64,000 bases of DNA from Gaeumannomyces sp. JS-464 (taxonomy: Eukaryota; Ascomycota; Sordariomycetes; Magnaporthales; Magnaporthaceae). Positions 36,447 through 47,749 of the stretch are shown here, piece by piece. The notes beneath the pieces are model-generated. The model made no database searches. It saw nothing but the letters and a program-made list of their open reading frames with translations, and was not told the DNA's origin. A program made the position numbers and the translations under genes. The stretch is taken from the NCBI GenBank assembly GCA_002197995.1, contig NGZR01000005.1, positions 2,170,001-2,234,000 on the forward strand, read 5' to 3'. Position 1 is the first letter of the stretch. The number at the start of each line of letters is the position of its first letter.

Positions 36447-38138
36447 GCGACATCACAACAGGCTGCAAAGGTCACTTTGTCCTCGTGGCCCAATCCGTCG
36501 TCGCCCGGCACGCGGTTGGTGTTCTGTACTCCTCGTACCCCGCGGCCGACGTTGGGAGATGCTGGGACTTCCGTATTGGGTGGTCCGTTCCACGATAGGT
36601 GGCTACCAATAGGGTAGGCCCCTGTACTCGTGTGGACCCTGGCGCTCTGGGGTATCAATCAGATATCAGCCATCCTCAGGAAATTGGAGGCAGCATGATT
36701 CCACTCCAACCCTTCAACCTCTATCACCCCCTTCTACCATAGTACGACCATACCAACTGGTATATACAGGACCCCGTCCGCTCTCCCCTAGTCAAACCAG
36801 TGAGGGTGAGGGTTGGATCGACACGAAGTAATCGATTGGGATCTTAACCGCTGGCCAATGGGCCCGCCCTGAACGCCCCCACCCTCTTTCCCCTTCATGC
36901 TCCACACACAAACGCATCTCTGCGCTTTGACACTGCAGTCACTGTCCCAAGGACAATTTGGTTTCTTTCTGGGCGATGGTTGTGTAGCAGGCGGTTAAAA
37001 ACTGCGCAGTAGTGGAGGCGGTTTCTCTTGTGCGCAGATCTTAGAAGGCTAAATATTGGTCTAGGAGTGTGTGTGGGGAGGTGGCGGAGGTTCCCTTTGC
37101 CAAGCCATGACGGCCAATACTGTAAGCGAGGCGAATGAGGAACGCGGCCTGTGTGGAGAATCTCTACAAGGATTTTGGAAAGGAGGAGTTTAAAACGATG
37201 TGGAGTGAGTGTGGTCTATCTCGGTATTGTATCTCTTGAATAGGGGGGGGAGGGGGACTAGCGTCCCCGGCCCCAAGAAGCCTCAGATGCAACATAAGCC
37301 TGGAGATAACGGGCAATAACCCCAGCCACCCCTTTAGGCACCATACGTCCTGGAGGTACATCCGAAGCACTGGAGGAAGGGCTAGCGTCGATGCTCGTTC
37401 GCTGGAGGCTCGCAGAGGCGGAGAAGAGCGACACGGATGCCTTCATGATCGCCTCCGAAGTGGGAGAAAGGCCTGCCTGAATATTGGCTTGGAAGACGTT
37501 AGATCGTTTTAGACCAGCTTGGATGCCAACTGGATCGTACGTGGAGGTGTCCTGAAAGGCAACAGCTTGAATATAGAAGAAGCCGTACGGCATTGCTGGT
37601 ATCCTGTTAAATGAGCTTTTGTCAGCCTTGGCCGTGTGGAATGCATCTGCCCCCGCATCTTCCCAGCCACTTTGGTTATAGCCGCTTTCTTTTGGAGGCG
37701 GCAGACGCTTACCGCAGAACGTACGTGCGAAATTGGAATTGCAACGGGCATTATGGCCACCAAAGAAGGATACGATTTCTTTTATTTCTCATGAAACAAA
37801 ATGCGTTCGGCGCGGCCGCTTTCCCTGACCAGCCTCAAACAGACCTTAGCCCACCGCCGAGCGTTGACAGTTGGGTTGCATTGAGGGGTGTGGTCGGTAA
37901 CGCAATCGCCCAACTTGAAACCAACAGCAGCAGCCATCATGGAATGATAGGCCCGCAGCGGCGTGCCCGGGAGGTCCTGCAACACCTCCACGAGCAGGAT
38001 GTATCACGCCATTGAGCCAATTCCTCCTATAAGAGGTGGCGGTTTGCCTTAATCTGCAGTTCTTGCGTTCCTCCCATACAAGTTTTCCTCTCCTCACTCT
38101 CACATGGATCGTGTGATATCCTGCCATCCGCTGCAACA
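36447..38138. other. Gypsy 3' flank and unassigned DNA
   Basis: The first few hundred bases may contain the 3' LTR of the gypsy copy, but I could not define TG...CA ends or a second LTR. A minus frame at 37258-37593 (MPYGFFYIQAVAFQDTSTYD...) has balanced composition and could be an exon of an unknown small gene. Without a domain I leave it uncalled. A G-run (ggggggg) lies near 37243. Confidence 0.35.
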
Positions 38139-41100
38139 ATGCCCTCCACGCCAATGAGAAGCCCGCCAGGGGAACCATTCACTCCTCCAAGCAGCTCTCC
38201 ATCGGGGAGGAGACGCCTGGAAGTTTAGGTGGCCCTACAACCTTCTCCCGCAATTTCACATTCATGGCGGAACCTCAACAACCTGACGTCCGACGTCGGC
38301 CATCTTGGCCTCTCGTCTCAGCATCATCATCCCTCGCCATCGCCTGCGAGCCCCTTTCCAAATCCTGTCCCGTACGACATCCAAGAGGAAGGAGCCCCTC
38401 CCCACCGCTTCTTCAATCACTCCTTCCAAAATGCATTGAAGGATGCGGTGGACATCGCCAAGGAGCTCGCCAGTCTGATAGAGGATCTCCAGGGCACGGA
38501 AGCTCCCTACTACAATGCTTTGACGGGACTTTTGGAAGACGCGCGCAGCCTAGGGGGCTTTACTGGATCTGAAACAAGAACAATTGCCGTGTTGGGAGAC
38601 TCCGGCCACGGTTAGTAAATGATAATACAAGCCCTGATTGTTGGTTGTCCATTTGAAAGCACACGAACTAATTTCTCCCAGGCAAAAGTAGTCTCATCAA
38701 CTCGCTGCTCCACTACCCAGACGTCGCACAGACAGTAAGACCTCCGGACTGGGACCCAGAACAGAGCAGGGGCTAACCGGAAGCGGTCCCTAGGGGGATA
38801 TCGGCTTTGCCTGTACCTCGGTCGTCACCGAATACAGACAGAAGACAAGTCAACAAAGTGCCCCCATCACGCTCGAGGTGGAGTATCTTTCGGGCAGCGA
38901 AATCGAGGACATGATTGGGGAGCTGCTTTGGAGCTATAGGCAGCTGTACCTGCCGCTCGTTGTATCCGACACCACTCTCCCGGCTAATGATAACCGATAC
39001 ATGCGGGAATCCGAGCAGGCCTGGTCCGCTCTCGAGGCCGCCTTCCAGCACCAGCGCGAGTTCTCGAGGGAGATGCTGCAGGATATGTCGGATGGCTCCC
39101 TGGAGCGCCTGCGGGACCGACTTATCGGCTGGGCCCGTGACATCGAGTGGCCCAAGGGCAACGATGGGGCCCGAGATGGGATCTGGCGGTCGACGGCGGC
39201 GACGGCCGAGGAGTGCCGCAAGAAGACCAGCCTGTTCATGCAGAATAGCTACTGGCCTTTTACCAAGGTCATCCGGTAAGATGCTCCCCTTTCCTTTCCA
39301 TTATATTTGACGTTTTGCTCGTGGGTTCGCCCGGATCTGACCCGTTCGCACAGCGTTTACATCGACGCCGAAGTTCTAAAGACTGGATTGGTCCTTGCAG
39401 ACCTTCCTGGTAAGTGTTTACCCTATCCCCCGCCTCGTTTGCGCTGAACAAGGCACCGACACGGATGCAACTTTCGCAGGTCTTCAAGACACCAATCTCG
39501 CCAGGGTGCGCGCGACAGAGGACTACCTGATAAAGTGCAACAACATATTCATCGTCGCCAACATTTCCAGGGCCATTACGGACCAGTCCTTGAAATCTTC
39601 GCTCTACAGCGTCTTATCCAAGCACGTTCCTCTGGCCTGGGAGGAGGCGGGCCGGCAAAGCCTCAAGGTCGCGGTGGTCTGCACGAAATCGGACGAAATC
39701 AACCTCAAAAGGCAGCGAAAGACGCTTCTGTGGTCCCGGGAAAGCCATCGACCCTGTCGCACTGCAGAATCTGGATGCCGGTATCGAAGTCGCTCAAAGG
39801 AGCGGGAGTCAACATTATTACCTCAAGACACTAAAGCATCGGTCTGTCCACCCTTAATAACAAACTTGGAACTATGGATGCATGCATTTGAGGCTAGATA
39901 CTAATAATACGCGCTGTATAGGAAGAAACTACTCCTAATGAAGGCCCGGAGCGACCACGTTAAGCAGGGTCTGCAACAAGCATACGCCTCAAAAGTCCCT
40001 GGCGAGATTCTCAATGTATTCTGCGTGTCCAACACCATTTACGAGAAGTACGCCCCCAAGGGCAACAGGGAACTCGTCGCGGCCAGCGAGATCCCAGACC
40101 TCCGTCGCTTTTGTCATAGCATCACGGCCGAGGCCAGGTATCGCGAGGCGTGCCATTTCCTGCATTCGTCCATGCCCAGCCTCCTCAGCACCCTCAAGCT
40201 GTGGATAAACAGCTACACCACCAGGGCTGTCGAAATGGATGCGCGAGACGAGGGGCTGAACGACAAGATCCGTGATGCACTACGAGACACCACAGCCCAG
40301 GTACGGTCGTCCCGCTAACTTCTGGTCGAAACCACTCCAGTCCTGTCTGACAACCGTATAGATCACATCAGGGGTAATCGAGCTGGCTGGTAATTTCAGG
40401 GTCTGCTTCAGGGACCAGGTCCTCATGTTCTTCGGTAACTCTCATCCTACCCAAACTCGACGGAAAGCAAATCTAACCATAGTTGGCAAGAGGAACGCCG
40501 TCCTTACTGGGAGGAAGCCGCCGCATCTCAAGGCAGCCAATGGCAGACGGTAGGTATTCCACGCTCCGACATCCATGATACTCTTAAGAGTTTGACCGCT
40601 AATGTATCCTGTACTGTCACAGTGGTTGTGGAGTAGGTACCAAGACTCGGCTCAACACCAGCAATTCTTGCTAAGATTTGATTCAGTGCAATACAACGCC
40701 TTTTGTCTGAACAACGGACACCACGAGACCCCCAAGAGATCTCGCCAGGATTGGAACGCCCAGATCCTTTGGAAAATGCGCATGGAGCTCGATTTCCAGT
40801 GGGATATTGTCGAGGAGGGAGCCAATGAGGTGTTTGATGCGTTTCTAGAGGCTGCCACCACCCAGCTCGGGGGGCTCAGAGACAAAGTTGAAGGTGGGTG
40901 CTAAATCCCTGGGCCTACATTTTTGGACGGAGTCTGGCTGAAGTTGACTCCCGCGTCTAACGATCCTAGACGCTTCTGGGCCCCGGCTCTGCAATTCGTT
41001 GGCGGAGGGGCTTGTCTGTCATATCGAGGACCTCCAGTATAAAATCGAGAAGCGCAAGGAGGACTTCCTCGGGAAGGTCAAGTAAGATAACCTATATGGC

Positions 41101-41669
41101 GCTGTTTGCAAACACCATTATTACTGACCGCAGCGATAGAATCATCCGCCGCTACGCGTCCGAGTCGAACCACAATTCGTACGTGCTCAACGAAATGCTG
41201 CCGGCGTACCGACACGCGTGCAGCCAGTTAGGTGAGAGGGGCCCTCTGCGTTGCTCACACTTGGGCCCGAGGAAGGGATGCTGAATATTGACGACGACGA
41301 CAATACTCCAACAAAGGGACCGGCAAGGGTAAGCGCCAGAAGAGCATTATCCAGGGGCGCATCACGGACGGAGAGCTCTTCCCCAATATCTCCATGGCCA
41401 TCTCGACGGCAATGGAGCAGCTCGTAAGAGAGATGGAGAGCGAGCTCCACGCCGACGTGATGACGGTTATACGTCAAGCCGAAAAGGACTTTGAGATCGT
41501 GTTTGGGAGACTGGCGATGGATGAGGACGGGGATGGCGACGGGGACGACGACGGTGAGCAGGGAGGAGGAGGGTTGGATCTTGCCGAGGTGGCTAGGTTC
41601 GCCGAGCGGGTCGAGGATTGCCGGCAAAGAGTCTCAAACCTGGCGAAAATGGCGGTAACATCTACCTGA
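38139..41669 (+). CDS. Large P-loop GTPase, fungal SLIP-GC-like (dynamin-superfamily-like)
   Basis: A multi-exon gene. Early exons are 38139-38610, 38682-38734, 38794-39275, 39354-39409 and from 39480; at least six more follow to the stop at 41669. The G motifs are plain: G1 GDSGHGKSSLINSLL (across an intron), G3 LADLPGLQDTNL and G4 CTKSDEI. Further on are long helical segments such as FCHSITAEARYREACHFLHS and FQWDIVEEGANEVFDAFLEA, and a C-terminal VRQAEKDFEIVFGR-like helix. Overall it resembles fungal relatives of nuclear GTPase SLIP-GC; the role in fungi is unknown. The N-terminus (MPSTPMRSPPGEPFTPPSSS) hits TAG unless one T is restored near 38228, after which GGPTTFSRNFTF follows; a second shift is then needed before 38340. 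Two more single-base losses lie near 39710 and 39750. It sits in a repeat-rich island. Confidence 0.75.
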
Positions 41670-41906
41670 AAGGCACGACGAAGGCCGCCCGCTATGCAAA
41701 TGAAGGGATGCGGTCTGAAGCGGCGTCGGTTTGCTTTCGGCCAATTCGGGTTTCTCCTGATGCAATACTTGGGAAAGGGCGCCGACATCCCGAGATTCGC
41801 ATTTGGTTAGAGCTGCAGCGATATGGCTACGGGAGTAAAAAGTTATCTAACGCTTTGAATGCCAATATCAATCACGCTGGCTATGCGCCGCAATGTTCAA
41901 ATACGG

Positions 41907-41923
41907 TTTTTTTTTTTTTTTTT
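41907..41923. repeat. Poly-T tract (17)
   Basis: Uninterrupted T17. It may be the A-tail of a minus-strand retroelement or simple sequence. Confidence 0.7.
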
Positions 41924-42195
41924 GGGCGATGAATGTCTGAAGGTGAATTCAGAAAGTCGGCTTCTGCTATAAATGCAAGGCAGCCATTCGAAAGGGGGAA
42001 ATAGTAGCCTGCCAGATATGCCTGGAGCTTGGAAGCAGGCGCCTGCCAGTGCGCTTGGAGCTTGGAACCAGAAAGGTTCAGGGCACTGTTACCCAAGTCA
42101 GTATACCTGAAATGCCTCTGTCCCGGATGCAGGACCGCAGCCAATCGTGGCCTGGAAGTTGGGTGCTGCATGCCTTAGGCCTAGCACTCCCAAAG

Positions 42196-42217
42196 TTTTT
42201 TTTTTTTTTTTTTTTTT
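42196..42217. repeat. Poly-T tract (22)
   Basis: Uninterrupted T22, about 290 bases after the T17 tract. It could mark the end of a second short element. Confidence 0.7.
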
Positions 42218-42909
42218 GTCATTCGTGTGGCGGCGTTCACGGCTCGGCATCCCAACATACAACGTTCATCTACTCAGCCATTCCGAAAGATGGCCCAGGC
42301 AACTATAGAACGCCAGCGACGTAAGGCCTACAAAAGGCGTAGAACAGCGGCTCAAAAGCTACACGAGCTTGCCAGCGCAGATGGGAGAGCGGACGGGTTC
42401 CCGTGCACTGCAGTGGGTAGGTCGTATGTGATGGCTGTGGCACGTCACTTTTCCTGTCGTTGCATGGAGGGCCAGTTCGGCTCCCCGAAGTACTGGCACC
42501 TTGCGGTTGGATGCCTCGGCTCGAGCCGCGGGAGCTTCGGGTTGGGGGTTTGATTCACGTAATAAGCCGGTATTTATCCGTTTTTTTTTTACTTCCTGAC
42601 AACAAATGCTTTCTTTTATGAGACGCTGTAAACCGTGTCCGCAGTTTCTCGTAGGGCCCGCATGGTATGCGAGCAATTTGTCCTGGTATCCGGGCAGTCT
42701 CCTTCCGATAGGTGCCTGACGGTCTTATTACTGCGAGGTATGACCTACGGAGACGGAAGAAACCCGGCCCAGGACTACAGATTAGGTTTGGGATAACATG
42801 TGTCCTGGGTATCTGAATCAACTATCAATTTGCTTGGGGCTCGAATATGTGCTCCGTCCGGTCCTCCCTCTAGAAGCCCCAGCCAGCTCCCAGCCATTAT
42901 AAGAGCATA

Positions 42910-43814
42910 TCATGTATACTTGGGTCGCCCGATACTCATGACCCATCCCCGGAATAGAGTCCAGATAATGGACATCACGAACGTGGGTTTACTCTGCCCA
43001 TACTTCTGTGGCCGATCGCCAGTGTCGGTCATCATGAGGGCCATCTTGGCCACAGGGCCTGGGAAGTGAGGACTCTGTCGGATGTAGGCGGCGACGAGAT
43101 CATTGCCGTTGGTTATGCCCCCTTTTGGCCGGGCGTCAGTGTTTGGGTTCACACACGCGGAGGGTGATGATGAAGAGGGAGGAGGTATGGTCTGTTGTGA
43201 TGAATGGCCGGGGATAATATCAGACACGCGAGATAAAAAATAAAATAAAAAAACATACCGCTGCTCCAGAAATTACCGTCCTGAACCCAGCGTAACTCGT
43301 CCCCCACCCAAGTGACGCCCTCGAACTTTTTAGCCAGCAGGTCCTGCATGCCGCGGGGCCCGCACGCCCTGCGCCCGGCCAGGATCCCCGCCTCGCCGCA
43401 GAGGAAGATGCCGGTGCAGACGCTGAGCACGTCCGTCTTGCGGCCCCCAGCGCCGGCACAGTGGGCGGCGAGCCAGTCGAGCGCGGCCCCGTCGTGCGTC
43501 GCCGCCGGGTCCGGGCCGGGCACGAGGACGACGTCGAGCGTGCCGGGGGCCACGTCGTCGGCCGAGAGGTGGCGGTCGACGACGATGCGCATGCCCGCCG
43601 TCAGGGGGATGACGGCCCCGGCGGGCGACTGCGAGATGTACAGGACCTCGACCGTCGGGGCCAGGTCGATGATGTGCGCGGGGACCAGGCCCTTGCACAG
43701 CTGGAGGTAGTCGTGGCCTGCGGTGGCGAATATGTCCACGCAGGCCGTGTCGAGGAGCTGCGCCTCTTTGGGGATGAAGACGCCCACCCGAACGGTTGGT
43801 CTTGTGTTGCCCAT
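42910..43814 (-). CDS. DJ-1/PfpI family protein
   Basis: Two exons (43814-43259 and 43121-42910) join WSSG to GITNGNDLVAAYIRQSP. The protein (about 255 residues) has the class I amidotransferase-like fold: RVGVFIPKEAQLLDTACVDI, LDVVLVPGPDP and the nucleophile-elbow segment DVLSVCTGIFLCGEAGILAG with its Cys. GVTWVGDELRWVQDGNFWSSG then leads to the GVTNGNDL-type helix of the fungal ThiJ/PfpI group. Members include isocyanide hydratases and glutathione-independent glyoxalases, so the substrate here is not determined. No signal peptide; probably cytosolic. The intron is unusually A/T-low-complexity right after the donor. No frameshift is seen. Confidence 0.87.
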
Positions 43815-45505
43815 ACTGGTTGGCGATTCTGGGATGGTGGAGCCAGTATGGAAAGGAGTCGTCGGCGTGCGGAATCAGGAGGTGATGCTATCTAGGTACC
43901 TACCTGGTGGGGGGCTGGGCAGGAGGTTGATTAGACAAATCGAGTGCGCGTTGTTTGTTCGCACTCAAAGTCTTCTACTGGCACTCTACTTATGTATGAT
44001 TCTCTGCGGGCTATATAGGCACTCATTTTTGCAACAAATTTTTTGAAAGAGCTCAGCGAGAGACCGTGCAGCTATCTACGCTAAAGATATATGAGCCGAT
44101 TGAGCACGGGGCGAGAAGACGCCACTCAACGCCAGAACAGCCTCCCTCAGACCCAAATTACCGGCTAGGTGGTTGGTGCTGTCTGCTCACGCAAGTATTG
44201 CCCTTGAGTCCTTGGTCCTGGTGCTTAGTCTGAGCGCCAAGCTCCGAGAGACCTCGGGGGTGCTGAAGCGAACAATCCAGCCAAACCCGAGATCAGCCGG
44301 GACATCCTCCTTGCCCGCTGGATATGCTTGTGACGACACCTGATGGGCCACAAGCGGCTGGCCAGTTATACGCGGCCCCGACGCTCTGCGAATAAAACAG
44401 GGGAACCGTCGACGCGCGTCCCTCCGGAGGCACAAGACGAAGGCTGTGTGAATCAATGTGTATCCCTGACATGTTATGTCATGCTTCATCGGGGACAAGT
44501 CAGGCTCTTAATTGGTCAAGCGAGTGACTAGCAGGTTACCTCCTCCGTTCATCTTTCCAAATGTCCCCTGATGCACTCCATCTTCATCTGGCTCACCTCC
44601 TCGGCTACGCAAAAAAAGCCAGCTTCCTTCCGGAGGCGTCGCTGTCCATGGCACAGAAGTGCGCCGTCGGCCGGACGCGGAAGGCCGGAGCAGGCTGCCG
44701 TTGTGCACAGGATGCTTCTCTCCCAATGCCACCCACATCCTCTCTGCTCGTCGTCATAATCCCATCTCTTTCCTTTCTCATGTAGATACACTGATTAGAT
44801 ATTAGCGGGCTGGTAATTAGCAGGGCGCGATCCCCGCACTCGAGAGCGTCGCGCCTCCCAACTCGTTTGCGTCGGTCGTATGCCGTTGGCGGCCTTGACA
44901 CGTCGGCCTGCCTGGTAGGGCCAGTCCTTGCCCCCTGCCAGGCGCGTAGATCGCTCGCTCCCGTCTCTCTTCCGTCGCCTCGGCCGCGGCCTGGCCATTG
45001 CGGAAGTTGTCCTCGTTCCCGTGTCCCACCCATTCTCCCCGCCCCAGAGGGTTGGACCGCCAACCCCATAAACTGTAAGCGAATGATTCGAGAGGATATC
45101 ATCTGTAGCCCGCCCGCGTAATTGTTCCGAGAACTCCTTGAGCCCAAAGCAAGCAAAACAAGGCCAGAATCCCCCCAGTTCTAGATGCCAAATGCCGATG
45201 CCGTGCCATGCATATCAACATCATATCCTCTATTTACACACTTAGCCTCGCGATCCCCTTCTCTTCAAGAAATGGTTTGTAGTGAAACAACAGGTATCAG
45301 TAAAGGCCGTCTTGTCGGTCTTCAAATCGCGTCTTCACAAAAACAGCGAAGTGGGAAACAGAAGATTTAAAAAAGGCAAAAGGGGTGACCGATCCAACGG
45401 TTGCGCCCGGTTTAGAGAAAAAGGTGTTCAATAGAGAAGTAGAAAAAGTGTGTAAGCGAATGAAAACCTGAAGAGACAAAAGGAATCGCGCGAAGGTGAC
45501 CTGTT
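43815..45505. other. Intergenic between DJ-1 and the GT2 gene
   Basis: The 5' flank of the DJ-1 gene and the 3' flank of the glycosyltransferase gene. The frames in it are short and Arg/Pro-rich. No gene is supported. Confidence 0.5.
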
Positions 45506-47749
45506 CTACACCTTCGCTGCCAGGGTAATGGACTTGGCTCGTTGCCTCGTCGCCTTCTTGCTAACGGTGTATACCAAATCTAGGGTCCAGAAATGGCAGA
45601 TCTGAGCCCACATGCATGGGATCGACCCGAAAATTGGCGCCACCAATGGCACCAGGAAGTAGTCGATGTAATTCCTCCTCACCTCCCTCTTGGAAAAGTT
45701 CATGCCCTTGGCCAGACCAGCATCGGACATCTCCTTCTCGCGGTTCTCGACACAGGTCCTGTGGAAGCTCTCGTAGAGGAAGAGGTAGAGTGCAACCTGC
45801 ATGAATCCAGCGGTACGCAGCCAGTTGCAGACAGGGAAAATCCAAGCAATGCCGTGAATGTCGGCAGACCCTTCGGTGAGCCAGAGAAAGAGGGTCGAGG
45901 AAACGATCAGGATAGTGGCATGGACGGGGAGGCAGTGGGCTTCGAAGAGACGGTGGAGGAGGTAAAAGGTGCGCTCCCAGTCAGGCTTTTCAAGAGTGTC
46001 GTGGGTCACATCGGAAAAGATGCCGGCCTCAAGAGGCTGCTCGGGGTCAAGCTTGTCAACCTCTTGGGGAACGTATGAGTCGGTGGTATCGCTGTGGGAA
46101 AATGCCGTGTTAGTAAAATGTAGATCCCTACCCTCAAGTGTAATGGGATCCAAGCATGACTTACAGAGACGTGTGCAGAGGCTTGAAGGCACGCGCCAGG
46201 TACTTCCGCTCCTTGAAAAGCTCAACGCATTTCCTTAGACCGTAGCCAGTATCAAGAGCGCCCCACATGTGCCGTTCAGCCTGCTTGTAGCGAGCGCGGA
46301 TGTCCTTGTAGAGCCCAGAGAGTCCCTGGCCATAGCCGCCTCCGGTGACGTTGGTCTGGCTGACAGGAGCCATGATGACCTTGGTGGTGACATGGCCGTT
46401 GAGAGCAAAGAAGCACTTCAGGTACATGTGGAGATCCTCACCAATAGCCTCATTGTCAGTGTCCCAACCGCCGACGCGATCAACCAGTTCGAGGTTGCAA
46501 GTGTAAACGGAAGTCGGAGGAGCGATGGTGGAGCCGCTATAAAGACCGGAGATACCGCCAGCCGCCCAGAGGATGTCGGCGACACGGACGAGGGCGGGAA
46601 CGTTGTGGGCATTTCGATCGAATATTATGGGGGCTGTGTACATAGTCGTCGTGGCGGTTTCGGGTTGGAAATGTGCATGCTAGTAGCTAAAGCGAAGTAG
46701 TTGGAGGAGAGGTGGCTGTCGGCTATTGGGCGGAGGCACCACGTTAGTGAACGGTAACGGGGTGCCGATTGCGCAACGGAGTTGTAGATAGGGGTCACAT
46801 CGTTGGAGAGGTTGCACATACCATCAATGCCAGTGACAAGGACATCTTTGCGAGCAGCCAGAGGGTACCTCTCACTGAGCTTCCGGGCGGCCCAGTCGAC
46901 GTTGCTGCCCTTCCCGGCGGCCTCGCCGGGAATGTCCGAAGGGTGGATGGTGAAGTCAATGGAACGAAACTTCTTGACGAACTCTTGCACCAAACCCATG
47001 GCCTTGAGCTCAACATTGGCCTCGCGCTGCTCCATAGCCAGATAAACCTAAACAAAAACAGATCAGCACGGGCCCATGACTAGACCATCTAGACCGCCGT
47101 GGTGGGCCGAGCGCGTGATTCCAGACAGAATGAGAGACCGCTTGGCGGACTCTTCATGCCAGTGAAGAGTGGCTGCATTACTCACATCGTAGCAGTTACG
47201 TGCCTGCGGGTGGCTGGCCAAAACCTCCAGAGTCTCCCTCAGGGTGTCGAGCTCCTCCTTGTAGTTGGGAATGATGATGGCGTGGATGACATGATCGGGA
47301 GCGACGTCGCCGTCGGCGCAAAACTCGATGTCGAGATCACCGGCTTCGCTGCACGAGGTCGAGGAGGCTCGCGACGAGGTGAGGGTCTCGGAGCTGGAGA
47401 GCGAGGTGGCGGAGCCGCGGCGACGGTGTGCGAACTTGAAGTCCTTCAATGCCTTGTTGTGCGAAACCTTGCGAACGCCCCTGGTGATGTCCCAAAGAGA
47501 CCAATTGATGCGACTTGAGAAGCTGAAGACGAGAACGTGGATGATGAGGCAGTAGTAGGCCCAGATTGAAGTCCAGATGCCGGCGCCCTCGGTAAGGAGC
47601 GGCTTGCTGTTAACGTTGTCCTGCTGCTGATACTTGTATGCATGCTGTGCCCTCACAGCCTCGTGAGAGACGACGTAGTAACTCAAGGCGATGAGGCCTA
47701 TCAGCAGCAAGCCGCCGGCGCGCCGGGAGGCCCAGGCGAACAGCGCCAT
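45506..47749 (-). CDS. Membrane glycosyltransferase, family GT2-like
   Basis: Four exons: 47749-47186, 47047-46822, 46722-46165 and 46091-45506. The N-terminus has a hydrophobic segment (GGLLLIGLIALSYYVV) and a second one (IWAYYCLIIHVLVFSFS), then a Ser/Arg-rich linker. The catalytic part starts HAIIIPNYKEELDTLRETLE. It includes the DAD motif of TGIDADSHLSSNYF, created across the second intron, and the acceptor-site motif VGGWDTDNEAIGEDLHMYLK. Four or so C-terminal hydrophobic stretches follow (for example ATILIVSSTLFLWL and AWIFPVCNWLRTAGFMQVAL), ending TRQRAKSITLAAKV. This is a processive-type GT2 layout, distinct from chitin synthases. The sugar and product are unknown. One base is missing between about 46640 and 46680 (before MYTAPIIFDRN). 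The ATG at 47749 is the first in frame. Confidence 0.82.

Larger units (their letters stand above)
41670..42909. other. Repeat-like intergenic DNA with three poly-T tracts
   Basis: Holds T tracts at 41907-41923, 42196-42217 and 42581-42590, and a doubled word tggagcttggaa (about 42020 and 42056). Frames in this stretch have no domain support. The segment 42480-42575, with gggtttgattcac just before the last T run, vaguely recalls a Pol III B box of a tRNA-derived SINE. Confidence 0.45.

Noticed and set aside
36314..36598. 94-residue plus-strand frame as a separate gene
   Set aside because: It overlaps the gypsy fragment and its decayed chromodomain-like end.
38226..38228. In-frame TAG near the start of the large GTPase as a true nonsense codon
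   Set aside because: Restoring one T in the preceding TTT run gives a plausible continuation (GGPTTFSRNFTF), so a frameshift error is more likely.
42359..42676. 105-residue minus-strand frame as a gene
   Set aside because: It lies in repeat-like DNA with a poly-T tract; translations like this commonly arise from short repeats.
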